Shown one piece after another: positions 43,057 to 51,145 of a stretch of DNA of 51,145 bases (its first letter is position 1; the number at the start of each line of letters is the position of its first letter). Origin of the DNA: Pseudoalteromonas luteoviolacea. Lineage in GTDB: Bacteria; Pseudomonadota; Gammaproteobacteria; Enterobacterales; Alteromonadaceae. The position numbers were made by a program, and so were the translations under genes. The stretch is taken from assembly GCF_021654285.1 (NCBI RefSeq), contig NZ_JAKFZS010000037.1:1-51145 (forward strand). Direction: 5' to 3'. The notes under the pieces are model-generated. The model was given only the letters and a program-made list of their open reading frames with translations. It was not told the origin of the DNA and made no database searches.

Positions 43057-43531
43057 GATGGATCTCCTTATCTTGATAACAATAACTAAGCAATTATTGG
43101 ACCAACCGAAGACCACTTAGATAATAAGATAAGAAAACAATTTAGGAGTAAACAAGCGGCTTTTTGTTGCCGTTATTTTGAACGGAAATGCATAAGTTTG
43201 CCGTTTTTGATATTCTAGTTCTAAGCTGTTTTCCAACAAAGACTTTGTCTCATCTAATGTTGAAGATGCTGAGGTTGTGATCGACGTATGACACATGATT
43301 GGTGCCGGATAGAAATAATGCGCAGCAGATAAACGTACGATCATGGCCAAACCCAGCGAAGCGCTTTAATTTACCTTATTGCATTCAATCTTTTAAAATA
43401 GGGTTGTAGCCAATGTATTATCGCAAGCTTTAGATTAAGCAATTGCTCAAAGTCAGTAGTTATGAAATTTTAGAAGGGCGTTAAGCGAACATTAGCCAAC
43501 CGGTATATCAGGTTGGCTAATAATTTAATGA
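43057..43531. other. gene-poor interval with an uncertain minus-strand ORF
   Basis: About 475 bp. A 77-codon minus ORF (43117-43350) starts MAMIVRLSAAHYFYPAPIMC but has no ribosome site and no recognised family; I do not call it as a gene. The rest is the upstream region of protein B and the 3' side of the 526-aa membrane protein. Confidence 0.4.
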
Positions 43532-45112
43532 TCACAGCTTACTCAGCTGAGCTTTAATCTGGTCTCTATCTTCATTAATGCCATCAATAGAAACAGATAT
43601 TTTGTTTAAAACATCACGGCGATGATCAATGTTTTTGTTGTAAAGGTTGCAAAAAATATTTCTTTTATAGAAGTAATATATTATGTAAGGTATCAATGCT
43701 AATGCTGGAAATAATGACCAATCTGATTGATAAGAAAGTACAGCAATTGCGACTAAAACACACATACCAATTAACTTAAAGATGGCAGAGAGCATTTTTT
43801 CACATTTTGTATCTTCGTATTCCATAAATGATTTTTCAGAGTCCCAAGTGTGCTTATCTATATTTGAAAAATATTCTAAAGAATAAATCTCTTTCCCGGA
43901 TTCAAAAACAGCATGTGAGTCAGCAAAAATTACCCAATCACCTATATCTAGGTTACTTAACATTTTTTCAGGTAAACGCTGTGTAAGTACTTTCCCTGAT
44001 AGGCTTTCTAAAACTGCATGACCGACCATATTTGCACTTCGAGTTTCATAGGTATGGGTATCAACAACCTGAACATAATCAACAGATGTTTCTTTTACCC
44101 ACTGACCGTCAATATAATTTGTTTCCGTGTTGTAAACTTTTTCTGTTGAATAAGTTTTCTCCTCATATTTGCCATTATTAACATTAACTTTTCTATTAGT
44201 ATCAATGACTTTAGCAACATGAAGCCTACAATAGACATCTGCTTTATAGTTTGAATCATACATGCAGTTGTGTTCATATGTCTCTGTGTACTCTTTAACA
44301 TACATAGAAGCAAGTCTCTCTTGCTCTTTTCGCTTTTTACCTACTAATGCCTGGGCAGCCAGAGACTTTTCTATACATAGTTCGCTATTTACCTTTTCAA
44401 TAGAAGGAGAATTTGAAAGGGGTCGTTGTGTGCGTGCTGCTTTCCCAAGTAAGTCTGATAAATTATCCAAATTACCTAAAACAAGCTTATAAGCCGACTT
44501 TTCTTTATTGTACGATTTAAACGAAAATAGACATTCGATTAGAAAAACGATAGGAGTCAAAATCATTCCATACATAATTAATTTATGATTTTGCTCGAAA
44601 AATGAAAAAAGCATTAATAGAAGTCCAAAAGTGAAAAAACAAGGCTTACTCCATCCTGGGTGAGGGTAAGCTGTGTTATTCATTATCCACTGGTTTGATT
44701 TTTTACCATGAATCACTGTTACCTCTGCGATAGAGTTGTTTGTAACTAGGTTTCTGGCCTCTGAGGTAACGATATCGTATGTTAATTGTGTATCGAGTAA
44801 AGATATTAGACTAATTAAGTCACCTTTCTTTAGGTTTTGGAGTAAATCTGATTCACTTGATATTGAGGTTTGTATGATGTTGCCGTTTTCATCTTTTACT
44901 TCAACCCACCAATATGCATAATCGAAACTTTGTGTTTTTTTCTCTTCTTTTTTATTAAATTGGCGCTTATAGTAATATAGAGAGATAATTTCTCCTGTAA
45001 TACACTCTGTATTTGGGTGAACCTCTCTAATATCATTTAAAATTTTAACTAATGATACTGCGTCATTATTAACAGCTTCTTGAATATTTTCATTTGTAGT
45101 TGAATCTGACAC
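43532..45112 (-). CDS. hypothetical membrane protein with large cytoplasmic or periplasmic core
   Basis: 526 aa, not recognised. Two hydrophobic hairpins are seen: about 158-195 (PCFFTFGLLLMLFSFFEQNH, IMYGMILTPIVFLIECLF) and about 445-485 (IFKLIGMCVLVAIAVLSYQS, LFPALALIPYIIYYFYKR). The N-terminal 150 residues hold a beta-rich, possibly OB-like region (VEVKDENGNIIQTSISSESD), and the central 250 residues form a charged, coiled and beta-rich domain with a DYVQVVDTHTYETRSAN stretch. The start MSDSTTNEN lacks a strong ribosome site. Encoded alone. No function can be assigned. Confidence 0.65.
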   Translation of the reverse strand: MSDSTTNENIQEAVNNDAVSLVKILNDIREVHPNTECITGEIISLYYYKRQFNKKEEKKTQSFDYAYWWVEVKDENGNIIQTSISSESDLLQNLKKGDLISLISLLDTQLTYDIVTSEARNLVTNNSIAEVTVIHGKKSNQWIMNNTAYPHPGWSKPCFFTFGLLLMLFSFFEQNHKLIMYGMILTPIVFLIECLFSFKSYNKEKSAYKLVLGNLDNLSDLLGKAARTQRPLSNSPSIEKVNSELCIEKSLAAQALVGKKRKEQERLASMYVKEYTETYEHNCMYDSNYKADVYCRLHVAKVIDTNRKVNVNNGKYEEKTYSTEKVYNTETNYIDGQWVKETSVDYVQVVDTHTYETRSANMVGHAVLESLSGKVLTQRLPEKMLSNLDIGDWVIFADSHAVFESGKEIYSLEYFSNIDKHTWDSEKSFMEYEDTKCEKMLSAIFKLIGMCVLVAIAVLSYQSDWSLFPALALIPYIIYYFYKRNIFCNLYNKNIDHRRDVLNKISVSIDGINEDRDQIKAQLSKL

Positions 45113-45302
45113 TAAAAATTAACTCCATATAATAATTATTAATGTAATCAGTTGGGTAGCGAAGAATTATAACATAAGCTAACTAAAAAGAATAAATGTA
45201 TAGTTTAATGAAATGTTGCATTTAAGCCAAATCAAGACTATTAAAATAGATTGCATTACCTATTCTAAAACTAATTATTTAAACAAGGTAAATTGAAAGA
45301 GT

Positions 45303-45851
45303 ATGCTGCATATCAAACATTTCAAATTAATGGCTTTATATAACCAAAGAATGAATAATCAACTAATCAAAGCTGCGCAAACCTTAACTCATGAACAGTT
45401 AATTGAAGACAAAGGAGTATTTTTTAGTTCAATACTCGGGACTTTTAATCACCTCATCATAGGTGATCTATTGTGGCTATTAAGATTTTCTAAGCACTCT
45501 AATCGCTACCAATCTCTTTCTGAACTTAGCGAGTTGCCTTATCCAACTACCCTTGATGAAATTTTGTATAATAGTTTTAAAGACCTGATTGCTGTCAGGC
45601 AGGGTATGGACCAAACAATCTTGCATTGGTTGAATAAAGAAGTTCAAGAGTGCGATTTTCACAAAACCTTAAGTTATAGCAATTCACTTGGTGAAAGAAG
45701 CACCCGGGAATTTAGTGAGTTGGTATCACATATGTTTAATCACCAAACTCACCACAGAGGCCAATTATCAACCTTGTTTAACCAACTTGGAATTGAGATA
45801 GGCAGCACTGACTTTTTGTTAGACATACCGGATTTAAATCAAAAGCCATAA
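45303..45851 (+). CDS. DinB family protein
   Basis: 182 aa, a four-helix-bundle metalloprotein of the DinB/YfiT type. Candidate metal His residues are in LGTFNHLIIGDLLW (about 47) and SHMFNHQTHHRGQLSTLFNQ (about 140-160), the usual H..(x~80)..HxxxH layout. Members act as thiol S-transferases or are of unknown role. AAGAG-like upstream site is weak. Single gene. Confidence 0.85.
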   Translation: MLHIKHFKLMALYNQRMNNQLIKAAQTLTHEQLIEDKGVFFSSILGTFNHLIIGDLLWLLRFSKHSNRYQSLSELSELPYPTTLDEILYNSFKDLIAVRQGMDQTILHWLNKEVQECDFHKTLSYSNSLGERSTREFSELVSHMFNHQTHHRGQLSTLFNQLGIEIGSTDFLLDIPDLNQKP

Positions 45852-45995
45852 CAATCATAAACTTTTAAATGCAGGGAAATGCAGACTGATAATCTTTTGG
45901 CTAGTATTAATAACTAAGACACCTAATGGTGTAAGAGATTAATGGTAAATTTCTATGGCCTAAGCGATAGTGTAAGGTGATAAGGACTGTTTTAC

Positions 45996-47773
45996 GTGAC
46001 AACAAAACCCAGTAATGCTTTGAATAGCTTACGTTTAAAGTTTTCTCTTGTGATCTTAATCGGCGTAGGGCTGACTTTGGTTTCGTTATTTTTTTATCAC
46101 AAAGTTGAAGAACAGTGGCGTTATTATTCCAAAGATATTTACGAAGTTTATTATTTGCATGATGATCTTGTTCAGCATTTAGGTTATGGCGGATTCATAC
46201 ATGACTTTAAAAACCTAGTTTTACGTAAAGACAGATCTCGTTATGAATCAAAGCTAAGACAGTCTATCTACGACATTAAAACGCTCATCACAAAACTTGA
46301 AAGGTATGAGCAGTATGACAGCAAGTCACTACAAATAATCAGAAACGTAGTACTTGAATACGAACAAAACCTCACGCTGACATTAGAACTGATTGAGCAA
46401 GGTGCCTCAAGTGGGCAGTGCAAGTTGATGATACAAACGCGTTGGCCGCGTTGTCTAGGTTTCACTTAGATAGCCGAACAAGAATAAGTAAAGAAGAACA
46501 ACAACTAAACAATAACTTTGTGATTGCTCATACTGTCAATGTAATAAGCGTAATGATATTTATTGGGGTATTAGTATTATACTTTTTTAGGCTAAAAGCT
46601 GCCTTTGAAAAAGAGCATACCTTAACGATTGAAGCACAGCAGGCATCAAAAGCAAAGTCAGATTTTTTAGCCAATATGAGCCATGAAATTAGAACACCAT
46701 TAAACGGTGTTATGGGCTCACTACAACACCTTCAATCTTGTATAACTGACAAGCGTCACATAGAAACAGTGTCTATCGCACTGTTCTCCTGTAAAAATTT
46801 GCTTCGCATTATTAGTGATATACTTGATTTTTCGAAAGTTGAAGCAAACCAGCTTTCTTTAGAAGTAACCGAGTTTTCAATAGATAGCATTATTGAACCA
46901 CTGGAATCTGATTTTTCGTCACAAGCAAAACGAAAATCTCTATCATTTCACATAATTAGCACAGATAAAATTAAACACAGTATGTGGCTAGGCGACCCAG
47001 TTAGAATTAGACAAATTTTGATAAACTTGATCTCTAATGCAGTGAAGTTTACCGAAAAAGGTTCCGTAACTGTCAATATCGACCAAATGCAAAGTGAGGA
47101 ACAATATCAACTTATTTTTGAGGTAAAAGACACCGGGATAGGTATGTCTAAACTTGGCCTAAATAATTTGTTTATGCGTTTTAAACAGGCTGACAATTCA
47201 ATAACTCGAAAGTTTGGAGGAACAGGGTTAGGAATGGCTATTACGCAAAACTTGATAGACTTAATGGATGGCCAAATAGAGGTAAATAGCAGTGAAGGGG
47301 TAGGGACTGACATCCGCGTTACATTACCACTGAAAAACCTTCAACAGAAAACCTTTCGCAGCTGCACACCGAGCACTGTCCAGACATTGGAAGCCCCCAA
47401 TTTGTCAAACGCTTATATCTTAGTTGCTGAAGATGATGCCATTAATATGAGAGTAATAAGTGCAATGCTGGAAAAGACAATGGCTCAATTTGATGTCGCG
47501 AAAGATGGTGTTGAAGCGGTTGAATTATATAGAAAAAGGCTACCCGATATCATCCTGATGGATATTCAAATGCCAAAAATGAGCGGTATCGAGGCCTGTG
47601 AAATAATAAGAATTGAAAATCAAGATATACCAATAATTGCACTTACTGCCAATGTAATGAGTACAGATATTGAAAAATATAACCAAAGTGGTTTTACATT
47701 TCATGTAGCCAAGCCCATAGATCAAACAGTTTTGTATGAATCATTAAGTAAACATTTAGATATGGATAATTAA
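45996..47773 (+). pseudogene. hybrid sensor histidine kinase-response regulator, split by a frameshift
   Basis: Two overlapping frames form one gene. The first (45996-46469) has a membrane helix and a periplasmic sensor region ending TLELIEQGASSG. The second (from about 46418) continues VQVDDTNALAALSRFHLDSR, a second helix, the H-box FLANMSHEIRTPLNGVM, the N-box LINLISNAVKFTEKG, DTGIGMS, FGGTGLGMAITQNLIDLMDG, and a receiver domain with EDDAINM and phospho-acceptor Asp in IILMDIQMPKMSG. The reading frame must change near 46415. The kinase part could be translated from the GTG at 46418, but no ribosome site supports this. Confidence 0.8.
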
Positions 47774-47804
47774 AAGAGTTGGAACTAGTTAGCTCCAACC
47801 CTTT
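47773..47804. terminator. bidirectional terminator between kinase and small membrane gene
   Basis: AAAGAGTTGGA (47773-47783) pairs with TCCAACCCTTT (47794-47804), with one G-T/mismatch position. It separates convergent genes. Confidence 0.6.
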
Positions 47805-47810
47805 ATAAAT

Positions 47811-48041
47811 TTAATCACCTATTAGATTTTTATAAACTGACGCAACCATAGGGTTGTTTTCGCCTACCTTCTTTGTCCAATAAATTGTGAGTTGTGTTAC
47901 AACGACAGCAAAACAAAGAGCACTCACTTCAAGGAATGTAAAAGGAGAGAAAGACATGACAAGTGCTGTATTAGCCCAACAAAAAATACATAACACCCAA
48001 GCTGCAACCAAATTTTTTTCATTTATATTTAATGATTTCAT
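47811..48041 (-). CDS. small hypothetical membrane protein 1
   Basis: 76 aa from the ATG at 48041 (AAAGG 8 bp upstream). Two helices: NLVAAWVLCIFCWANTALVM and FLEVSALCFAVVVTQLTIYW. The second helix ends with TQLTIYWTKKVG, which resembles TELAIWCTAA in the neighbouring gene, so the two may be distant paralogues. Likely a two-gene operon with it. No family recognised. Confidence 0.6.
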   Translation of the reverse strand: MKSLNINEKNLVAAWVLCIFCWANTALVMSFSPFTFLEVSALCFAVVVTQLTIYWTKKVGENNPMVASVYKNLIGD

Positions 48042-48060
48042 ATTTAGAACCTTTAATAGA

Positions 48061-48339
48061 TTAATTACTAAGGTCACGCTGACCGGTGAGTTTGTTTTTA
48101 ATCGCACGAATAATTGCTTTTCTACCGTCAACAACAGCAACACCTAACACTGCAGCAGTGCACCATATTGCTAATTCAGTCATGATTGCTGCAATAGTAA
48201 CTGCGGTGATATGCATACTTTTGGTCTCAGTACTAAAAAGTACAGCAAACATTGCGAACCAACTTAAAGTAACGACAAGCCAAATTGTTCTTAGTACGCG
48301 CTTTTTATTCATATGTTGTAACTTTTTCAAAGTTTGCAT
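48061..48339 (-). CDS. small hypothetical membrane protein 2
   Basis: 92 aa from the ATG at 48339 (AAGGAAGC 5 bp upstream). Two helices, RTIWLVVTLSWFAMFAVLFS and TAVTIAAIMTELAIWCTAAV, with a basic tail. It stands directly upstream of membrane protein 1 and is divergent from the ECF sigma gene 198 bp away, so it may be in the regulon of that sigma factor. No family recognised. Confidence 0.6.
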   Translation of the reverse strand: MQTLKKLQHMNKKRVLRTIWLVVTLSWFAMFAVLFSTETKSMHITAVTIAAIMTELAIWCTAAVLGVAVVDGRKAIIRAIKNKLTGQRDLSN

Positions 48340-48537
48340 TTTTGCTTCCTTAATAATTAAGTAAATGAGTTGTTTGATCTGGTTAGTCGTATACAAAACA
48401 GATTCATTACAAACTTTTTAAGTTTTTTTATTCGTTATACAATCAGCAACAATAGGAAATATAAAACATCTAAATTTTTTGTAATGATTGCGTTTCTGTA
48501 ACGACTAATAATAAAAACAACTTGGAGGCGTAAATCG

Positions 48538-49041
48538 TTGGTAAGTATCACCAAGGACACAGAGAAAGAAGCACTAATTGCGAAATTTTGGCCACAAATA
48601 AGCAGGGCAGCAGCGGGATATGAAAATCGGCCGGCTTTATCAGATGAATTAGCACAAGAAATGGCTTTGTCAGTTTGGCGTTCGTTAGAAGGGTTTAATG
48701 ACCAATGCTCGCTCAATACCTATATTTACCGTGTTATACATAATACGGGTATTGATCATATAAGGCGACATAGTAAAATTTCTGAAGATGAACTTGATGA
48801 AGCAATGCTTTGTGAATCGCCCACACCTGAAAAAAGCGCTTTACAAGCACAAAGGCAGAAGCAATTAATTGTAGCTGTGAATCAATTACCTCTTAGCTTA
48901 AGACAAGTTATGTTACTGAAATTAGAAGACTTAAATAATATAGAAATGAGTGAGGTATTGGGGATAAGTGAAGCTAATGTCGGCGTTAGACTCCACAGAG
49001 CAAAAGAGCAATTATCAAAATTACTAGCGGGTATGAATTAA
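48538..49041 (+). CDS. ECF-type RNA polymerase sigma factor
   Basis: 167 aa. Region 2 is seen as LSDELAQEMALSVWRSLEGF, YIYRVIHNTGIDHIRRHSKI and region 4 as LPLSLRQVMLLKLEDLNNIE with MSEVLGISEANVGVRLHRAK, the region 4.2 helix-turn-helix. The start is a TTG with GGAGG 9 bp upstream. The stop overlaps the next gene's ATG as TAATG, so the membrane protein behind it is likely a cognate partner. No zinc-binding HxxxCxxC anti-sigma motif is present in the partner. Confidence 0.9.
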   Translation: MVSITKDTEKEALIAKFWPQISRAAAGYENRPALSDELAQEMALSVWRSLEGFNDQCSLNTYIYRVIHNTGIDHIRRHSKISEDELDEAMLCESPTPEKSALQAQRQKQLIVAVNQLPLSLRQVMLLKLEDLNNIEMSEVLGISEANVGVRLHRAKEQLSKLLAGMN

Positions 49042-49601
49042 TGGATAATAATGAATTTGAGCAGTTGTCATCTCTTTGGCAATCTACTGATAAAAAGCCT
49101 ATGCCGCAAATGGACAAAGTACTGAAACGACATAAAAGGCAGGGCGTCATACTAAGGCTGAATTTATGTATTGAAATGCTTGCTCTTATCGTACTTACTT
49201 ATCTACTAATTACATCCGCTTTGAATAATGGACTTGAGTTTATTAAACTTACCTGGATAAGCTTTGTAACTGTGTGGGCTGTCATTATTTTTATTCTGGC
49301 TAGTAGAAGCCGTTTAGATAGCTTAAAGCAACTCAAAAGCCAAGAAATAAGTACTTCAATCGAAATCCATAAGAAACTGATTAAAAACGAAATTTATAGA
49401 TGGAATTTGAACATAAAAGCAACATGGGCTTTTATTTTAATTTTTATGGTTTTTAACATAGCACTTATCTACCAAAATGGTTTTGAGTTGAATAACTTAC
49501 TGACTGAAGCTGTATTAATGGCTGGTCTATTCATTTCAATTTTTTTCTTTGTTATCAAAAACAAAAAAGCCAAAGAGATTTTACATACTTTGGAACAGTA
49601 G
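49041..49601 (+). CDS. membrane protein coupled to ECF sigma, possible anti-sigma factor
   Basis: 186 aa. A cytoplasmic N-terminus (FEQLSSLWQSTDKKPMPQMD) is followed by four hydrophobic helices (IEMLALIVLTYLLI, WISFVTVWAVIIFILA, TWAFILIFMVFNIALIY, AVLMAGLFISIFFFVI). The coupling to the sigma gene (TAATG) and the soluble N-terminal part suggest a membrane anti-sigma protein, but no known anti-sigma motif is visible. Confidence 0.6.
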   Translation: MDNNEFEQLSSLWQSTDKKPMPQMDKVLKRHKRQGVILRLNLCIEMLALIVLTYLLITSALNNGLEFIKLTWISFVTVWAVIIFILASRSRLDSLKQLKSQEISTSIEIHKKLIKNEIYRWNLNIKATWAFILIFMVFNIALIYQNGFELNNLLTEAVLMAGLFISIFFFVIKNKKAKEILHTLEQ

Positions 49602-49670
49602 GGCAGTTAACTACAAAGATTTGATTTATAAAGTACACTTATTTAAATAGTGTTTATGATCTATTAGAAA

Positions 49671-49710
49671 CTTACCGTCTTCCGCATCGATAACAGTTGA
49701 AGGCGGTAAG
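49671..49710. terminator. long hairpin between convergent genes
   Basis: CTTACCGTCTTC (49671-49682) and GAAGGCGGTAAG (49699-49710) form a 12-bp stem with one G-T pair. It lies between the convergent membrane-protein genes; no T run. Confidence 0.5.
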
Positions 49711-49730
49711 TCAAAACGAAGCTAATCCTT

Positions 49731-49943
49731 TTAAAAATATGAGGTTAGCTTAATTACTTGAATAATTGCGACAAAAGCACCACACATAATTAAAAGATTT
49801 GCACGATTGTTAAGCTTTTCTGCCTCTTCTTTTTCTTTATTCGCTAGATTTGACTTAAGCACTTTCCCTTGAAAAGCCATTCCAGCTGATACTAAAAGAA
49901 TAATGAATGTAATTGTTAAATCTGTCATTGATTCCGGTGACAT
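49731..49943 (-). CDS. small hypothetical membrane protein 3
   Basis: 70 aa (or 65 from the ATG at 49928). Two hydrophobic helices (LTITFIILLVSAGMAF and LLIMCGAFVAIIQVIKLTSYF) flank a Lys/Glu-rich loop (KSNLANKEKEEAEKLN). AGAGGT precedes the first ATG by about 7 bp. It sits past the sigma/anti-sigma pair and faces it. No family recognised. Confidence 0.5.
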   Translation of the reverse strand: MSPESMTDLTITFIILLVSAGMAFQGKVLKSNLANKEKEEAEKLNNRANLLIMCGAFVAIIQVIKLTSYF

Positions 49944-50237
49944 GTGGCATACCTCTTATCGTCAATTCATGGCCTTTGATATTTCTTCTACTAACAAAGT
50001 TTTGCCACTTAAAATGTAGATCCTAAATCAATAACGACTAGAAATAAAGGCTAGAAGCATTTGGAATTGATGGAACAATGATATAACAAGTTTCAAAGCA
50101 AAATTCATATTATGTTAAATATACCATTTATTTACTTAGGCAGGAGGTTAACTTGAGAAATATTACGCTAAAGTATAATTTTATTTGAGTTGTGAGTGAG
50201 TGGAGATACTTAAAATGATGAAGGAGCGATATGATGA

Positions 50238-50585
50238 ATGGATAGAAAAAGTCACCTGAGAGAATTTGGACGACATACAAAATCCTTTTTAGTACCTAAT
50301 GATAGTATAGTTGGGACCATATCAAGACTTAAAAAAGTAATGGATGTTGAAGCTAATGTCATGGTTTTAATGACTGGGAAAAATGCACATACGGCAAAAG
50401 CATCAAAATGCTATAACTAGTTTAAAAACCATGAATATCAAGTGGAGTTTGTGATACCTAAATCTTATGCTGAAGAAGAATTGTCGTGGTTTAGGTGTAA
50501 TTTATCTTGGCCAGATATGTATTTAAATTTGAAAGTAGACAGAAAAACATTACCTATGCCTATGAAACTGTTGGCGGCCGAATAA
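50238..50585 (+). pseudogene. ORF of 115 codons with an in-frame amber stop
   Basis: The frame begins MDRKSHLREFGRHTKSFLVP and runs to a TAG at 50418-50420, then continues in the same frame as FKNHEYQVEFVIPKSYAEEE, LSWFRCNLSWPDMYLNLKVD and KTLPMPMKLLAAE before TAA. An AAGGAG lies about 12 bp before the ATG. The protein is not recognised. Either this is a single-mutation pseudogene or two unrelated short ORFs by chance. Confidence 0.4.
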
Positions 50586-51084
50586 ATTGTAATTCAGATG
50601 ACCTGTGCTGCTAATTTCTCAAACATCTCTAAGAATTTGAATCTTGATAGCTGGGTAAAGTTTTTAAGAAAGTATGTGGCTCAATTTCAATAAACCAAGT
50701 TAGGTAATGTAAAAGCACATGCCCTTACACAGATACCACAGCTATGTCCGATACCGTCAAGTATTGGACATAAAATGAAAATACATTTACTGTTGTAAAG
50801 AAAGTGAAGATGTATCTACCTCCAAGCTTATACTTTATTTAATTTAACATAATATAAATTATAGGTTATCTTATGGAAATGGTATTATGAATCAGTTGAT
50901 GATAAACCATATTGGTTTTTTCCTATCTTCTTTTAACGAAAATGCAATAGCTTCCAATTCTGGTTGTGTGTATCTCATTAGCCCAAAAAATTTTCCCTTT
51001 AATATAAATCGTTATATGTCATTAGTGTTTTACTTACATTAAAAGTACTGCACTGACATTGGCATTTAAATATGTTGTGAGTTG
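50586..51084. other. gene-poor interval near the right end
   Basis: About 500 bp. A 51-codon plus ORF (50887-51042) and a 28-codon minus ORF overlap, both without ribosome sites; I call neither. GTCCGATAC and GTATTGGAC form a small hairpin with one mismatch near 50744-50767. Confidence 0.3.
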
Positions 51085-51145
51085 CTTCATCTTCGAACTT
51101 CATCTTCGAACTTCATCTTCGAACTTCATCTTCGAACTTCATCTT
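51085..51145. repeat. 13-bp tandem repeat at window end
   Basis: CTTCATCTTCGAA occurs four times exactly (51085-51136) plus a partial fifth copy cut by the window edge. The unit contains the palindrome TTCGAA. It is not CRISPR-like (no spacers). The array continues beyond the window. Confidence 0.95.

Noticed and set aside
43117..43350. Minus-strand ORF of 77 codons
   Set aside because: No ribosome site, no recognised family and an undistinguished composition; mentioned only within the interval.
46415..46470. Programmed ribosomal frameshift in the hybrid kinase
   Set aside because: No slippery heptamer or downstream hairpin is visible at the frame change; a mutation or sequence error is simpler.
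48435..48716. Minus-strand ORF of 93 codons over the start of the sigma factor gene
   Set aside because: It overlaps the well-supported ECF sigma gene and shows no family features.
51085..51145. CRISPR array
   Set aside because: The repeats are 13 bp and directly contiguous, with no spacers and no cas genes in the window.

Overview
The window reads as chromosome of a low-GC marine gammaproteobacterium, most likely Pseudoalteromonas or a close relative. This is inferred from AT-rich DNA, the family-typical forms of Upp, NrdB, YfaE, HemH, YddG and YaeQ, several c-di-GMP and chemotaxis proteins, and a rimK/rimB-type cluster. No rRNA, tRNA or CRISPR array was seen.

Layout. 1-4.7 kb: an HvfX-like DoxX membrane protein, a YdjA-like nitroreductase, upp, then a leftward VTT-domain protein and a coupled DUF2141/SDR pair facing a Crp/Fnr regulator. 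4.7-15 kb is accessory in character: unknown proteins, a decayed partial copy of one of them, a heavily mutated IS5-type transposase, an acyltransferase-SGNH enzyme, a lipoprotein hydrolase, a NADAR protein, a Cys-rich Sel1-like protein, a small gene for a double-glycine-leader peptide (12506-12679), a YqaE/Pmp3 protein and a GNAT-like protein. 15-18.2 kb is a decaying rim locus: the C-terminal part of a LysR gene abuts the C-terminal third of rimK, the next AstE-like gene is frameshifted, the RimB-like gene is intact, and a DUF1003 gene runs into a broken MscS gene.

18.2-29.9 kb: a His-rich TonB receptor under two apparent Zur boxes, divergent yaeQ, nrdB-yfaE without an adjacent nrdA, a poly-Asp lipoprotein, an NTF2-like lipoprotein with a small membrane protein, a dCache-GGDEF cyclase and a YfcC-type transporter. 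30-38.8 kb: a PAS-GGDEF-EAL protein, hemH, a PAS-MCP, a yddG gene followed closely by a tyrosine recombinase, and a divergent MsrA. 39-51 kb: a His-rich exported protein with an internal repeat, an ankyrin-LprI protein, several unknown proteins, a DinB protein, a hybrid histidine kinase split by a frameshift, small membrane proteins, an ECF sigma factor coupled to a membrane partner, an ORF with an in-frame amber, and a 13-bp tandem repeat running off the right end.

Themes: zinc handling (receptor, Zur boxes, His-rich exported protein), c-di-GMP and chemotaxis signalling, and clear gene decay at 6.4-7.2, 15.0-18.2 and about 46.4 kb. The most promising undescribed item is the GG-leader peptide gene at 12.5 kb. 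All family assignments come from reading motifs by eye; no database search was run.
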